Positions 25,543 through 34,508 of a stretch of 64,000 nt of DNA are shown here, one piece after another; position 1 is the first letter of the stretch, and every line of letters begins with the position of its first letter. The position numbers and the translations under genes were made by a program. This DNA is from Bacillus inaquosorum KCTC 13429 (GTDB lineage: Bacteria > Bacillota > Bacilli > Bacillales > Bacillaceae), in assembly GCF_000332645.1 (NCBI RefSeq), contig NZ_AMXN01000001.1, positions 310,001-374,000 of the forward strand, written 5' to 3'. The notes below the pieces were generated by a model. It had not been told where the DNA came from. It ran no database searches and worked only from the letters and a program-made list of their open reading frames with translations.

Positions 25543-26493
25543 ATGGGCATGAATATTCTCGTTACCGGCGGAGCAGGTTTTATTGGCAGATGGGTTGTGA
25601 AAAAGTTATTAGAAGACGGTCATCAAGTATGGGTGCTGGATGATTTATCGAATGGGCGTTTAGAAAATCTCGAAGAGCTGAAAAACGCCCCGGGTTTTAT
25701 CGAGTTTATTAATGGAGATATAAAGGATTTAAACACATTAGAAGATCTTTTCTTGAAACAATTTGACATTTGCTATCATTTGGGTGCAAGCATAAACGTA
25801 CAAGACAGCATTGACGATCCGAAAACCACATTTGCAAATGACACAATCGGTACTTTTAACATTTTAGAATTATGTAAAAAGCATAATGTGAAAGTTGTTT
25901 TCATGAGTACCTGTATGGTGTACGACCGAGCTGCATTTGCTGAAGGCATCAAAGAAACAGATCCTATTAAACCCGCTTCTCCTTATGCAGGAGCAAAGAT
26001 CGCAGCTGAAAACATGGTGCTCTCTTATTATCACGCGTATGGTCTCCCAGCGGTGGTTATACGTCCGTTTAATACGTATGGGCCTTTCCAGAAAACAGGT
26101 GGTGAAGGCGGAGTAGTCGCTATTTTTATAAAAAATAAATTGGACGGCAAAAAGCTGCATATATATGGTGATGGCACTCAAACCCGTGATCTTTTATATG
26201 TAGAGGATTGTGCCAATTTCGTCGTGCAGGCTGGTTATTCCCAAAAAGCTAACGGTGAAATTATAAACGCAGGCCTTGGAAGAGATATCTCTGTTAATGA
26301 TTTAGCAGAATTAATCGCAGGCGATAAACAAAACATTCGCCATGTAGCGCACATACATCCTCAAAGTGAAATTCCAAAATTGTTATGCAACTACGAAAAA
26401 GCAAAGAAAATCCTTAATTGGAGCCCGCAGGTTAGTTTGGAGGAAGGAATAAGAAAAACAGAAGAATGGATTAAGGGCACGAATCTTATTTAA
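25543..26493 (+). CDS. NAD-dependent epimerase/dehydratase (second SDR of the cluster, Pal-like?)
   Basis: A 316-residue extended SDR enzyme acting on a nucleotide sugar. Visible motifs are the NAD loop VTGGAGFIGRW, YHLGASINV, the active-site segment SPYAGAKIAAE (Tyr-x3-Lys) and RPFNTYGPFQ, as in UDP-GlcNAc/GDP-mannose 4-epimerases and dehydratases. STCMVYD replaces the usual SS.VYG. AGGAAGG lies before the ATG pair. Canonical pse sets need no second SDR; in Bacillus thuringiensis, Pen and Pal split the first step between two such enzymes. That role is an inference; an epimerase for another sugar is the alternative. Confidence 0.8.
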   Translation: MGMNILVTGGAGFIGRWVVKKLLEDGHQVWVLDDLSNGRLENLEELKNAPGFIEFINGDIKDLNTLEDLFLKQFDICYHLGASINVQDSIDDPKTTFANDTIGTFNILELCKKHNVKVVFMSTCMVYDRAAFAEGIKETDPIKPASPYAGAKIAAENMVLSYYHAYGLPAVVIRPFNTYGPFQKTGGEGGVVAIFIKNKLDGKKLHIYGDGTQTRDLLYVEDCANFVVQAGYSQKANGEIINAGLGRDISVNDLAELIAGDKQNIRHVAHIHPQSEIPKLLCNYEKAKKILNWSPQVSLEEGIRKTEEWIKGTNLI

Positions 26494-26507
26494 TAGGAGA
26501 ATTGAAT

Positions 26508-27704
26508 ATGACAAGTGAGAATAAATTGGCAATTACAGGCGGTAAGCCCGTCAGAGATTCTTATCTTCCATACGGCAGACAATGGCTGGATGAAGAAGAT
26601 ATCCAATCGGTAGTCGATGTTTTACGAGGAGACTATTTGACGACGGGACCAACAATTGACTTATTCGAACAAAAAGTCGCTGAATATACTGGCAGCAGCT
26701 ATGCTGTTGCATTTTCCAGCGGAACTGCTGCTTTGCATGCAGCTTGCTTTGCTGCGGGAATTTCACAGGGAGATGAAGTCATTACCACACCCATCACATT
26801 TGCGGCAAGCGCCAATTGTATTTTGTACATGGGCGCCAAACCGGTTTTCGCAGATATTGACCCGCTCACATACAATATCGACCCTGATTCTATCGAAAAG
26901 CTGATCACCCCCAAAACAAAGGCCATTATACCAGTAGACTTCACGGGACAGCCGGTGAATCACGATCGGATTCAAAAAATCGCAAAAGCCAATAACTTGA
27001 TCGTCATTGAAGATGCTGCACATGCATTAGGCGCTTCATATAAAGGTGAAAAAATCGGTTCAATCAGTGATATGACAATGTTTAGTTTCCACCCTGTTAA
27101 ACATATTACAACAGGCGAGGGCGGAATGATAACGACGAATAATAAAACTTATTATGAGAAGCTGCTCCAATTCCGCAGTCACGGTATAACCCGTGATCCT
27201 AAAAAATTAACTCAAGACCACGGATCGTGGTACTATGAAATGCACTTCCTTGGTTTTAATTATCGGATGACAGATATCCAAGCTTCATTAGGGATCAGCC
27301 AATTGAAAAAAGTAGATGATTTTATTGAAACACGAAATCATCTTGCCAGGATCTATAACGAAAAGTTAAAAACCATCTCCCACATTCATCTCCCAAGTCA
27401 AGATGCAGCCTCAACTTCAAGCTGGCACCTTTATATTATCAACTTAAAGCTGGATCAGCTAAAAGGAAATCGCGATGATATTTTCAACGCTATGCAACAG
27501 GAAAATATAGGAGTTAACGTTCACTATATACCTGTTTATTTACACCCTTACTATCAGCGTTTAGGTTATCAAGCCGGCCTATGTCCAAATGCAGAAAATC
27601 TTTATAAAGGAATTATCACCTTACCTCTGTTTCAATCAATGAACGAAAAAGATGCAGATGACGTGATCAAAGCATTAAAAAAAGTAGTAGATTTTTATTC
27701 GTAG
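26508..27704 (+). CDS. pseC: PLP aminotransferase PseC (UDP-4-keto-6-deoxy-AltNAc C4 aminotransferase)
   Basis: A 398-residue DegT/DnrJ-family aminotransferase. The PLP lysine is in MFSFHPVKHITTGEGG, the His-Pro-x-Lys context typical of PseC; VAFSSGTAALHAA binds the cofactor phosphate and VIEDAAHALGA holds the Asp contacting the pyridine nitrogen. It would transfer an amino group from glutamate to C4 of the keto-sugar. I choose the ATG at 26508, seven bases after ATAGGAGA, over the in-frame TTG six bases earlier. Fifteen bases follow the preceding gene, within one operon. Confidence 0.9.
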   Translation: MTSENKLAITGGKPVRDSYLPYGRQWLDEEDIQSVVDVLRGDYLTTGPTIDLFEQKVAEYTGSSYAVAFSSGTAALHAACFAAGISQGDEVITTPITFAASANCILYMGAKPVFADIDPLTYNIDPDSIEKLITPKTKAIIPVDFTGQPVNHDRIQKIAKANNLIVIEDAAHALGASYKGEKIGSISDMTMFSFHPVKHITTGEGGMITTNNKTYYEKLLQFRSHGITRDPKKLTQDHGSWYYEMHFLGFNYRMTDIQASLGISQLKKVDDFIETRNHLARIYNEKLKTISHIHLPSQDAASTSSWHLYIINLKLDQLKGNRDDIFNAMQQENIGVNVHYIPVYLHPYYQRLGYQAGLCPNAENLYKGIITLPLFQSMNEKDADDVIKALKKVVDFYS

Positions 27705-27715
27705 GAGGTGATCAG

Positions 27716-28474
27716 TTGAAAGTAACGGCTATTATCCAAGCACGGATGGGGTCCAGCAGATTGCCAGGCAAAGTATTAAAAAAAGTTCTGAATAAACCTC
27801 TGCTTGAATATCAAATTGAAAGAATAAAAAGAGCGGCACTTATTGATGATATTGTGATCGCCACAACGACAAATGCGATGGATAAACCAATTGTTGAGCT
27901 AAGTAAGAGATTATCTCTTACTTATTATTGTGGGTCAGAAAACGATGTCTTATCAAGATACTACGAAGCTGCAAAAATAAGCAAAGCGGAAACGATCGTC
28001 CGCTTAACCTCTGACTGCCCTATTATTGATCATCGTGTCATTGACAAAGTAATTAAATTTTATCTAGATTCAAATGGACAATATGATTATGTGTCTAACA
28101 CTTTAAATAGAACATATCCCCGCGGTATGGATATAGAAGTTTTTTCAGCTTCGTCGTTAGAGAAGGCTCATGCCGAGTCCAGTCTTGAACATGAACGGGA
28201 ACACGTGACACCCTTTATTTTCCTGAATCCCGGCCGGTTCAAATTGGCTAATATCACCTATACCGAAAATCAGAAACAGCATAGATGGACTGTGGACACA
28301 CCTGAAGACTTTTTATTAATCAAAAAAATCATTGAAAAACTATATCCAACTAAACCTGACTTTAGCTTAGAGGATACATTAGCATTATTGAACACGTTTC
28401 CGGAGTGGTCTTTACTCAACGCCCGAATAGAACAAAAAGAAATCTTCAATGACAACAATGACAAATACAAGTGA
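27716..28474 (+). CDS. pseF: CMP-sugar cytidylyltransferase PseF/SpsF-like
   Basis: A 252-residue nucleotidyltransferase of the SpsF/CMP-NeuAc-synthetase family, activating the nine-carbon sugar with CTP. The N-terminal signature IIQARMGSSRLPGKVLK is the CTP-binding loop; VRLTSDCPIID supplies the metal-binding Asp; RYPRG-like TYPRGMDIEVF and EREHVTPFI are typical of SpsF. The start is TTG at 27716 behind GGAGGTGATC. Its B. subtilis relative SpsF acts in spore-coat polysaccharide synthesis; the neighbours here make pseudaminic acid the likelier product. Confidence 0.87.
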   Translation: MKVTAIIQARMGSSRLPGKVLKKVLNKPLLEYQIERIKRAALIDDIVIATTTNAMDKPIVELSKRLSLTYYCGSENDVLSRYYEAAKISKAETIVRLTSDCPIIDHRVIDKVIKFYLDSNGQYDYVSNTLNRTYPRGMDIEVFSASSLEKAHAESSLEHEREHVTPFIFLNPGRFKLANITYTENQKQHRWTVDTPEDFLLIKKIIEKLYPTKPDFSLEDTLALLNTFPEWSLLNARIEQKEIFNDNNDKYK

Positions 28475-28489
28475 TGATGAGGTGCTGTT

Positions 28490-29581
28490 ATGAACATTCT
28501 TTTCAGAACAGATGCTTCAATTGAAATAGGCACAGGTCATGTCATGAGGTGCCTCACGCTTGCTAATGCTTTGCGTAAAAAGGGAGCTAATATTACATTT
28601 GTTTGCCGAAACTTACAGGGTCATCTAGCTGAGGTGATTCGCGCACAGCAGTTTGATCTCATTATGCTCTCAGAACCTAAAAAGAATGTTGTCATTCCTA
28701 AAGCAACTCCCCATTCTGATTGGCTTGGTGTTCCTTGGCATGTTGACTCAGCTGAAACCATTAGTGCGATTAAAGACATAAACAAGGAAATCTCCCTCCT
28801 TATCATTGATCACTACGCAATTGATATCAATTGGGAGATGAAAGTCAAAAAACATGTGAAAAAAATGATGGTGGTTGATGACCTAGCTGATCGTTTACAT
28901 GATTGTGATATTTTATTAGACCAGAATCTTTATCCTCATTATGAAGACCGTTATGTCAATTTGGTCCCCAAAAGCTGCAAACAATTTTTAGGACCGGAAT
29001 ACGTCTTATTGCGAGACGAATTTTATTCATTTCATCCCAGTAACAAAAACTGCGATGGAAGTGTAAGAAAGATTCTTGTCTTTTTTGGAGGCACTGATCC
29101 CACCAATGAAACGAAAAAGGCCATTAATGCCTTTAAGCAGCTTTCTTCCCATGATATTGAGCTGGACATCGTGATTGGAAATACCAATACCCATAAGAAT
29201 GAAATTGAATCCATTTGCAAAAAACATGCTTTCTGCAGCTTTCACTGCCAAGTGAATCATATTGCAGAATTAATGTACAATGCCGACCTTGCAATAGGTG
29301 CGGGCGGAACTGCCGCTTGGGAGCGCTGCTTTCTTGGCCTTCCAGCCATCGTAATCACCGTCGCTGAAAATCAAGAACTGATCGCTCAAACGCTTGATCA
29401 ATTAGGTGCTATTCAATATCTGGGGCCTAAAGAATCAGTCAAGGAATCCGATATCGCCTCCGCCATTAACGAAATGATAAATAACCCCTCGTCATTAATA
29501 CAAATGTCAAAAAAAGCCCGCATGCTTCTAGAAGGAAATATGGATAAGCGCCAAAATCTCTTATTCGAAATTTTAAAGTAA
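28490..29581 (+). CDS. pseG: UDP-sugar hydrolase PseG (SpsG-like)
   Basis: A 363-residue GT-B-fold glycosyl hydrolase that removes UDP from UDP-2,4-diacetamido-trideoxy-altrose, releasing the free sugar for condensation. The N-terminal RTDASIEIGTGHVMRCLTLA includes the catalytic His of G-x-GH; IIDHYAIDINWE, DDLADRLHDCDILLDQN and the C-terminal UDP-binding AIGAGGTAAWERCFLGLP are diagnostic of PseG/SpsG. An ATGAGGTG site precedes the ATG. Confidence 0.9.
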   Translation: MNILFRTDASIEIGTGHVMRCLTLANALRKKGANITFVCRNLQGHLAEVIRAQQFDLIMLSEPKKNVVIPKATPHSDWLGVPWHVDSAETISAIKDINKEISLLIIDHYAIDINWEMKVKKHVKKMMVVDDLADRLHDCDILLDQNLYPHYEDRYVNLVPKSCKQFLGPEYVLLRDEFYSFHPSNKNCDGSVRKILVFFGGTDPTNETKKAINAFKQLSSHDIELDIVIGNTNTHKNEIESICKKHAFCSFHCQVNHIAELMYNADLAIGAGGTAAWERCFLGLPAIVITVAENQELIAQTLDQLGAIQYLGPKESVKESDIASAINEMINNPSSLIQMSKKARMLLEGNMDKRQNLLFEILK

Positions 29582-29596
29582 GGAAGGGATAAATCT

Positions 29597-30187
29597 GTGT
29601 TCAAATACTCCCTTAGGACATTAAAAGAAAAAGACTTAGACACAGTTCTCCGTTGGCGGAACGATGAAAGAATCAGGCAATCAATGTATAACGACCAAAT
29701 CATTACTGAAAAACAGCATCAGCAATGGTTCAAGAATGTGAATTCCTCCAAAACAGAACATTATTTTATCTTTACAATTGATCATACAGACACCGGCTTT
29801 GTGAGTTTTAAAGATGTTGACCATAAAAATAACCACTGCTATTGGGGTTTTTACATCGGAGAGGCCCAGAGTCCAAAAGGCTCCGGTTCTGTCATGGGAT
29901 TTTTAGCATTAGAATGGGCGTTTCAACAGTTAGAGGTTGAGAAAGTATACGGAGAAGTCCTGTCGAATAACGAAAAAAGCTTGTCATATCACCAATCACT
30001 TGGTTTTAGCAAAGAAGGTCATTTTCGAAAGCATATCGTAAGGAATAACAACTATCTTGATGTGATCAGATACGGTCTTTTAAAGGAAGAATGGATAGCG
30101 GAAAAGCCGAAAGTGATGAAGAAATTAGCTGAAAGAGGAATAGATAAAAAAGACCTTGATACAAATTTTAATGAACTGATGATCTGA
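29597..30187 (+). CDS. pseH: GNAT acetyltransferase PseH (4-amino-sugar N-acetyltransferase)
   Basis: A 196-residue GNAT enzyme that would acetylate the C4 amine made by PseC. RTLKEKDLDTVLRWRNDERIRQ at the start and QWFKNV are typical of PseH-type sugar acetyltransferases; the acetyl-CoA region is GSGSVMGFLALEWAF and LSNNEKSLSYHQSLGF is the C-terminal signature. The start is GTG at 29597 after AAGGAAGGG. It lies 15 bases after pseG. The length is slightly above the usual range because of a charged C-terminal tail. Confidence 0.86.
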   Translation: MFKYSLRTLKEKDLDTVLRWRNDERIRQSMYNDQIITEKQHQQWFKNVNSSKTEHYFIFTIDHTDTGFVSFKDVDHKNNHCYWGFYIGEAQSPKGSGSVMGFLALEWAFQQLEVEKVYGEVLSNNEKSLSYHQSLGFSKEGHFRKHIVRNNNYLDVIRYGLLKEEWIAEKPKVMKKLAERGIDKKDLDTNFNELMI

Positions 30188-30256
30188 AAAAAAATCACTT
30201 GATCTAAGTCCTTTGCTGCATGGCTGATATCACTGTAAATAGAAGGAGGTGCAAAA

Positions 30257-31306
30257 ATGAACGAAATCAATATAGAAGGAAGAAAAATCGGGCCGCATCA
30301 TCCTCCGTTTATTATTGCTGAAATGTCTGGGAACCATAATCAATCATTAGAGCGCGCTTTTAACATTATAGAAGAAGCAGCCAAAGCAGGTGCACATGCT
30401 CTGAAAATACAAACATATACCGCTGACACGATGACATTAAATATGAATACGAAAGATTTTAAAATTGAGGATGAGAATAGTCTCTGGTCCGGCAGAACGC
30501 TCTATGCATTATATCAACAAGCGTACACCCCATGGGAATGGCATAAACCAATCTTCGATAAATGCCGGGAACTCGGAATGATCCCTTTGAGTACGCCATT
30601 TGATGAATCGTCTGTCGACTTTTTGGAGGACTTGGGTGTGCCTATATATAAAATCGCTTCATTTGAAAATACCGATATCCCTCTTATCAAAAAGGTTGCT
30701 GCTACTGGTAAACCTATTATCATTTCCACCGGAATGGCTACAGTAGCAGAAATTGATGAATCAATAAGGGCCGCCAAAGAAGCCGGCTGTAAAGAATTTA
30801 TACTTCTAAAATGCACTAGCACCTACCCGGCATCACCGGAAAACACCAATATTTCTACGATCCCTCATATGAAAGAATTATTCAATTGCCAAGTCGGCTT
30901 ATCGGATCACACAATGGGAACAGGAGTTGCTGTCGCTAGTGTCGCCCTAGGCGCAACTGTGATTGAGAAACATTTCACTTTATCAAGAGCTGATGGCGGC
31001 GTAGATTCTGCCTTTTCACTGGAACCCTCCGAACTGAAGGAGCTTGTCGTTGAAACTGGAAGGGCGTGGCAAGCATTAGGACAGATAACGTACGGACCCA
31101 CTGACGAGGAAAAAGCTTCGCTTAAATTCCGCCGCTCTATTTATGTAAAAAAAGATATAAAAGCCGGAGAGATTTTCACAAAAGACAATATTAAGGTCGT
31201 ACGACCCGGTTATGGGTTGGAACCAAAATTCTATGATGTCATTATCGGCAGAACAGCTAAGAAACATATTGCAGCAGGAACACCGCTGAGATGGGATTCT
31301 ATATAG
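30257..31306 (+). CDS. pseI: Pseudaminic acid synthase PseI (NeuB/SpsE family)
   Basis: A 349-residue NeuB-type enzyme condensing the 6-deoxy-hexose with phosphoenolpyruvate to give the nonulosonic acid. Residues about 1-285 form the TIM barrel (IIAEMSGNHNQSLERA, KIQTYTADTMTL, ISTGMATVAEIDE, LKCTSTYPASPENTN, GLSDHTMGTGVAVASVALGA, IEKHFTLSR); about 290-349 is the SAF antifreeze-like domain. AEMSGNH and TYTADTMT are the PseI rather than sialic-acid-synthase forms. A 69-base gap and AGAAGGAGGTG precede the ATG. It is the last gene of the cluster. Confidence 0.9.
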   Translation: MNEINIEGRKIGPHHPPFIIAEMSGNHNQSLERAFNIIEEAAKAGAHALKIQTYTADTMTLNMNTKDFKIEDENSLWSGRTLYALYQQAYTPWEWHKPIFDKCRELGMIPLSTPFDESSVDFLEDLGVPIYKIASFENTDIPLIKKVAATGKPIIISTGMATVAEIDESIRAAKEAGCKEFILLKCTSTYPASPENTNISTIPHMKELFNCQVGLSDHTMGTGVAVASVALGATVIEKHFTLSRADGGVDSAFSLEPSELKELVVETGRAWQALGQITYGPTDEEKASLKFRRSIYVKKDIKAGEIFTKDNIKVVRPGYGLEPKFYDVIIGRTAKKHIAAGTPLRWDSI

Positions 31307-31373
31307 TTTATATACCGCCTCTTTGTGAACATACTCGCCCTCTCCGCTTTAAAGAACTAGAGAATATATGATC

Positions 31374-31422
31374 ATAAAAAAACTGCACCCTGATCTGTTC
31401 AGCAAATCGGGGTGCAGTTCTG
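31374..31422 (-). terminator. Terminator of ywnF
   Basis: ACTGCACCCTGAT / ATCGGGGTGCAGT hairpin with seven T residues on the minus strand. It also sits at the right end of the pseudaminic-acid cluster and may block readthrough there. Confidence 0.8.
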
Positions 31423-31437
31423 GTGTTCAGCTCTTTT

Positions 31438-31875
31438 TTAAAATTGCATTTTCTTGCGTCTGTCTTCCTCAGTCAAAAATTCCACAAAACTCCGCATCGC
31501 AAACGGTTCTTCCTTAATCTGGCGCGTATAGGAGTCTTTCCGCTCTTCTGAAAGGATTTCGCTCTTTTTGATCCTGTTCAGCATATAGATGTGAACCGTT
31601 TTTTGGATTTGTTTATGCTGATAGCCTGCTTCTTTGAAAAATGCCAGGCCGAGCGCTGCCAGAAGCGCAAATATGCCTGCGCTGATCAGGGACTCCCTGT
31701 CAGCAGAAGCGTGAAATAGAAAAGCAGCCAAATTAAAGAGAGAGAATGCAGCAAGCGGAAAAGCAAGAAAACGGTACATGACAGTTTTTTTCATGAAAGG
31801 CTGTACGGCCTTTTGGATTTTTTGCATTTCTGTTTTAATGAACCCCGGCATTTGTTCGACTCTGTAAAAGTTCAT
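31438..31875 (-). CDS. ywnF: DUF5392-type membrane protein YwnF
   Basis: A 145-residue protein with two adjacent hydrophobic helices (about 37-55 and 64-82) flanked by charged cytoplasmic regions; the C-terminal half is helical and rich in Lys/Glu. GGGGGAGGATT precedes the ATG. It matches B. subtilis ywnF in size and position next to the cardiolipin synthase gene. Function unknown. It marks the right flank of the inserted sugar cluster. Confidence 0.85.
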   Translation of the reverse strand: MNFYRVEQMPGFIKTEMQKIQKAVQPFMKKTVMYRFLAFPLAAFSLFNLAAFLFHASADRESLISAGIFALLAALGLAFFKEAGYQHKQIQKTVHIYMLNRIKKSEILSEERKDSYTRQIKEEPFAMRSFVEFLTEEDRRKKMQF

Positions 31876-32119
31876 TGTAATCCTCCCCCTTTATTTGATG
31901 TTGCAAGGCTTCACGAACGTTATCATATGTGCTTATTTTAACGCAGGTGCAAGCTGGTTTTAAAGAAATCTGCCCGTATTTTTCACGAAGAATCTGGTTC
32001 GCCGCTCTTTATTCTTTTAAAATGTGAGTGTTATAATTTGTAATGGGAATCAGATCGCTGTTATTCATGGAATACTAATGGCAATCTTCTTGATAAATAT
32101 GAATGAGCGGGGTTACAAA

Positions 32120-33568
32120 GTGAGTATTTCTTCCATCCTTTTATCACTTTTTTTCATTTTGAATATTCTTTTGGCCATCATTGTCATTTTCAAAGAACGG
32201 CGTGATGCCAGCGCATCTTGGGCGTGGCTGCTTGTTCTTTTCTTTATTCCCGTTTTAGGCTTTATTTTATACTTGTTATTCGGCCATAATCTCAGGCGCA
32301 AGCATTTGTTTCAATGGGAGGACCGAAAAAAGATCGGCATCGAAAAGCTGCTGAAGCATCAGCTTGAAGATTTAGAAACCAAGCAATTTCAGTTCAACAA
32401 CCGGGCAACCTTTGATAACAAAGATTTAATCTATATGCTTATCATGAATAACCATGCTGTGTTCACCGAGGATAATTCAGTTGACGTGATCACAGATGGA
32501 CGGGATAAGTTTCAGCGGCTGCTGAATGACATTTCAAAGGCTAAGGATCATATCCACTTACAATATTATATTTATAAAGGTGATGAATTAGGCAAAAAAT
32601 TACGGGACGCTCTCATCCAAAAAGCGAAAGAAGGCGTTCAGGTCAGAGTGCTTTATGATGAACTCGGGTCCAGAACGCTGCGAAAAAAGTTTTTTAAAGA
32701 GCTCCGCGAGGCTGGCGGGCATGTGGAGGTCTTTTTCCCTTCAAAACTCAGGCCGATTAACTTGCGGCTGAATTACCGGAACCACCGAAAGCTTGTCATT
32801 ATAGACGGAATGACCGGTTATGTAGGCGGATTTAACGTCGGAGATGAGTATCTCGGGCTTAATCCGAAATTCGGTTATTGGCGTGATACGCATATCAGAC
32901 TGCAGGGAACGGCCGTGCACGCCATCCAGACACGATTCATCCTTGACTGGAACCAAGCTTCCCATCGCCATACGCTGACATATATTCCGAATCACTTTCC
33001 TGATTATGGCCCGAAAGGCAACGTCGGGATGCAGATTGTCACGAGCGGACCGGATTCCGAATGGGAACAAATTAAAAATGGCTACATTAAAATGATTTCG
33101 AATGCCAAGCGTTCCATTTTGATCCAAACGCCTTATTTTATTCCGGACGCAAGCCTGCTGGATGCTTTAAGGATCGCGTGCCTGTCAGGCATTGACGTCA
33201 ACATTATGATTCCGAACAAGCCTGATCATGCCTTTGTATACTGGGCGACACTCTCGTACATCGGCGATCTGTTGAAAGCCGGAGCCACTGTCTATATTTA
33301 CGATAATGGCTTTATTCACGCGAAAACCATCGTAGTGGATGACGAAATTGCATCAGTCGGCACAGCAAACATCGATGTCCGTAGCTTCAGGCTGAATTTT
33401 GAGGTTAATGCATTTATTTACGATATCACCATTGCTAAAAAACTGGTTTCTACATTTAAAGAAGATTTGCTCGTATCCAGAAAATACACCTATGAGGAAT
33501 ATCTGCAGCGCTCCTTGTGGATTCGAATTAAAGAATCCGTCTCGCGGCTGTTGTCGCCGATCTTATAA
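32120..33568 (+). CDS. clsA: Cardiolipin synthase ClsA (YwnE)
   Basis: A 482-residue phospholipase-D-family membrane enzyme joining two phosphatidylglycerols into cardiolipin. Two N-terminal membrane helices (about 1-60) precede two HKD motifs: NHRKLVIIDG with GGFNVGDEYLG, and IHAKTIVVDD with GTANIDVRSF. Both catalytic His-Lys-Asp sets are intact. I place the start at the GTG at 32120, giving the known family N-terminus (SISSILLSLFF); the frame is open 32 codons upstream but without support. Confidence 0.94.
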   Translation: MSISSILLSLFFILNILLAIIVIFKERRDASASWAWLLVLFFIPVLGFILYLLFGHNLRRKHLFQWEDRKKIGIEKLLKHQLEDLETKQFQFNNRATFDNKDLIYMLIMNNHAVFTEDNSVDVITDGRDKFQRLLNDISKAKDHIHLQYYIYKGDELGKKLRDALIQKAKEGVQVRVLYDELGSRTLRKKFFKELREAGGHVEVFFPSKLRPINLRLNYRNHRKLVIIDGMTGYVGGFNVGDEYLGLNPKFGYWRDTHIRLQGTAVHAIQTRFILDWNQASHRHTLTYIPNHFPDYGPKGNVGMQIVTSGPDSEWEQIKNGYIKMISNAKRSILIQTPYFIPDASLLDALRIACLSGIDVNIMIPNKPDHAFVYWATLSYIGDLLKAGATVYIYDNGFIHAKTIVVDDEIASVGTANIDVRSFRLNFEVNAFIYDITIAKKLVSTFKEDLLVSRKYTYEEYLQRSLWIRIKESVSRLLSPIL

Positions 33569-33574
33569 GATGTG

Positions 33575-33608
33575 CCAAAACCCCGGCCTTTACGGCCGGG
33601 GTTTTTCC
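33575..33608. terminator. Bidirectional terminator clsA/mta
   Basis: AAAACCCCGGCC and GGCCGGGGTTTTT form a strong hairpin. The mta stop codon lies in its loop, so the 3' ends of the two convergent genes share it. Confidence 0.85.
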
Positions 33609-34363
33609 TGATGATCACAGTAAATGATCATCGCCTCCCGCAAAAAAGCGGCAAGGCCTTCTCCATATTGATTGATTGAATGAGTAAATCGTTCGTCAGT
33701 GATATACACTTCCGCAAGTCCTCTGAAAATGTCGAGTGTGCAATCGTAATGATATTGACAAATATGGTCGCGAAACGCCCCCACAGCGGCCTGGACCTCT
33801 GCATCATCAGGCCCGTGCTCCATTCGCGCCGCAATTCGTCTGTAAATTGAATCAAATTCAGCCATGATCACGCGCCAATCGTCTGCCGTATATGCAGATG
33901 TCCTTGTCTCTGTTTCTTCTGCGATTTTCCTTCCATACAGCCTTCTGACTTCATCAGCATATGTCTGCTGGTGCTCCTCAATGTCTTTCATGCTGAATCC
34001 CGCAAATAAATCCCTCTTATTCATATGTTCTCCTCCCTCGATGGACTGAAGCGTCCTGTCAATCGTTTGAATCATATCTTCCATTCTTTGTTTTTTCTTC
34101 ATCAATATATCCTTTTGCGACTGAAGTGCCGCTTTCCGGTCAAAGTTCGGATGATCAAGCATCTCTTTAATATCCTCCAAACGAAAGCCGATTTCCTTGA
34201 AAAATAAAATCTGTTGCAGCCTTTCTAGATCTGCATCACTGTATAAACGATACCCTACGTCAGTAAGCGCTGATGGATTCAGGAGCTGAATATGGTCATA
34301 GTGATGAAGCGTCCGAATGCTGACGCCCGCTATGTCTGCCACTTGTTTGACTTGGTATTTCAT
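33590..34363 (-). CDS. mta: MerR-family global regulator of multidrug transport Mta
   Basis: A 257-residue MerR-type activator. An N-terminal winged helix-turn-helix (YQVKQVADIAGVSIRTLHHYD, residues 2-22) is followed by a coiled-coil dimerisation helix (about 75-110) and a C-terminal TipAS-like drug-binding domain (about 115-257). In B. subtilis Mta activates bmr, blt and itself. The ATG at 34363 lies behind AAAGGAGGAGG; an in-frame extension of 11 codons is unsupported. Its promoter has the distinctive 19-base MerR spacer. Confidence 0.94.
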   Translation of the reverse strand: MKYQVKQVADIAGVSIRTLHHYDHIQLLNPSALTDVGYRLYSDADLERLQQILFFKEIGFRLEDIKEMLDHPNFDRKAALQSQKDILMKKKQRMEDMIQTIDRTLQSIEGGEHMNKRDLFAGFSMKDIEEHQQTYADEVRRLYGRKIAEETETRTSAYTADDWRVIMAEFDSIYRRIAARMEHGPDDAEVQAAVGAFRDHICQYHYDCTLDIFRGLAEVYITDERFTHSINQYGEGLAAFLREAMIIYCDHQEKPRP

Positions 34364-34385
34364 AACTGCCGCCTCCTCCTTTTTT

Positions 34386-34416
34386 ATCGTAAACAATTAC
34401 GCTGCGTCAGGGTCAA
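34386..34416 (-). promoter_or_regulatory. mta promoter with 19-base spacer and central dyad
   Basis: On the minus strand TTGACC (34416-34411) and TACGAT (34391-34386) are separated by 19 bases, two more than optimal, with the dyad ACGCAGCGT near the centre. This is the classic MerR-activated layout and implies autoregulation. Confidence 0.75.
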
Positions 34417-34508
34417 TCCCTAAAATATTATTTTCTATATACAAAACTTCTCACAAATAGTGTATAAAAGAAAAGTGAGTATTTTTTTGTAAAGGGGAGC
34501 CAGTGTAC

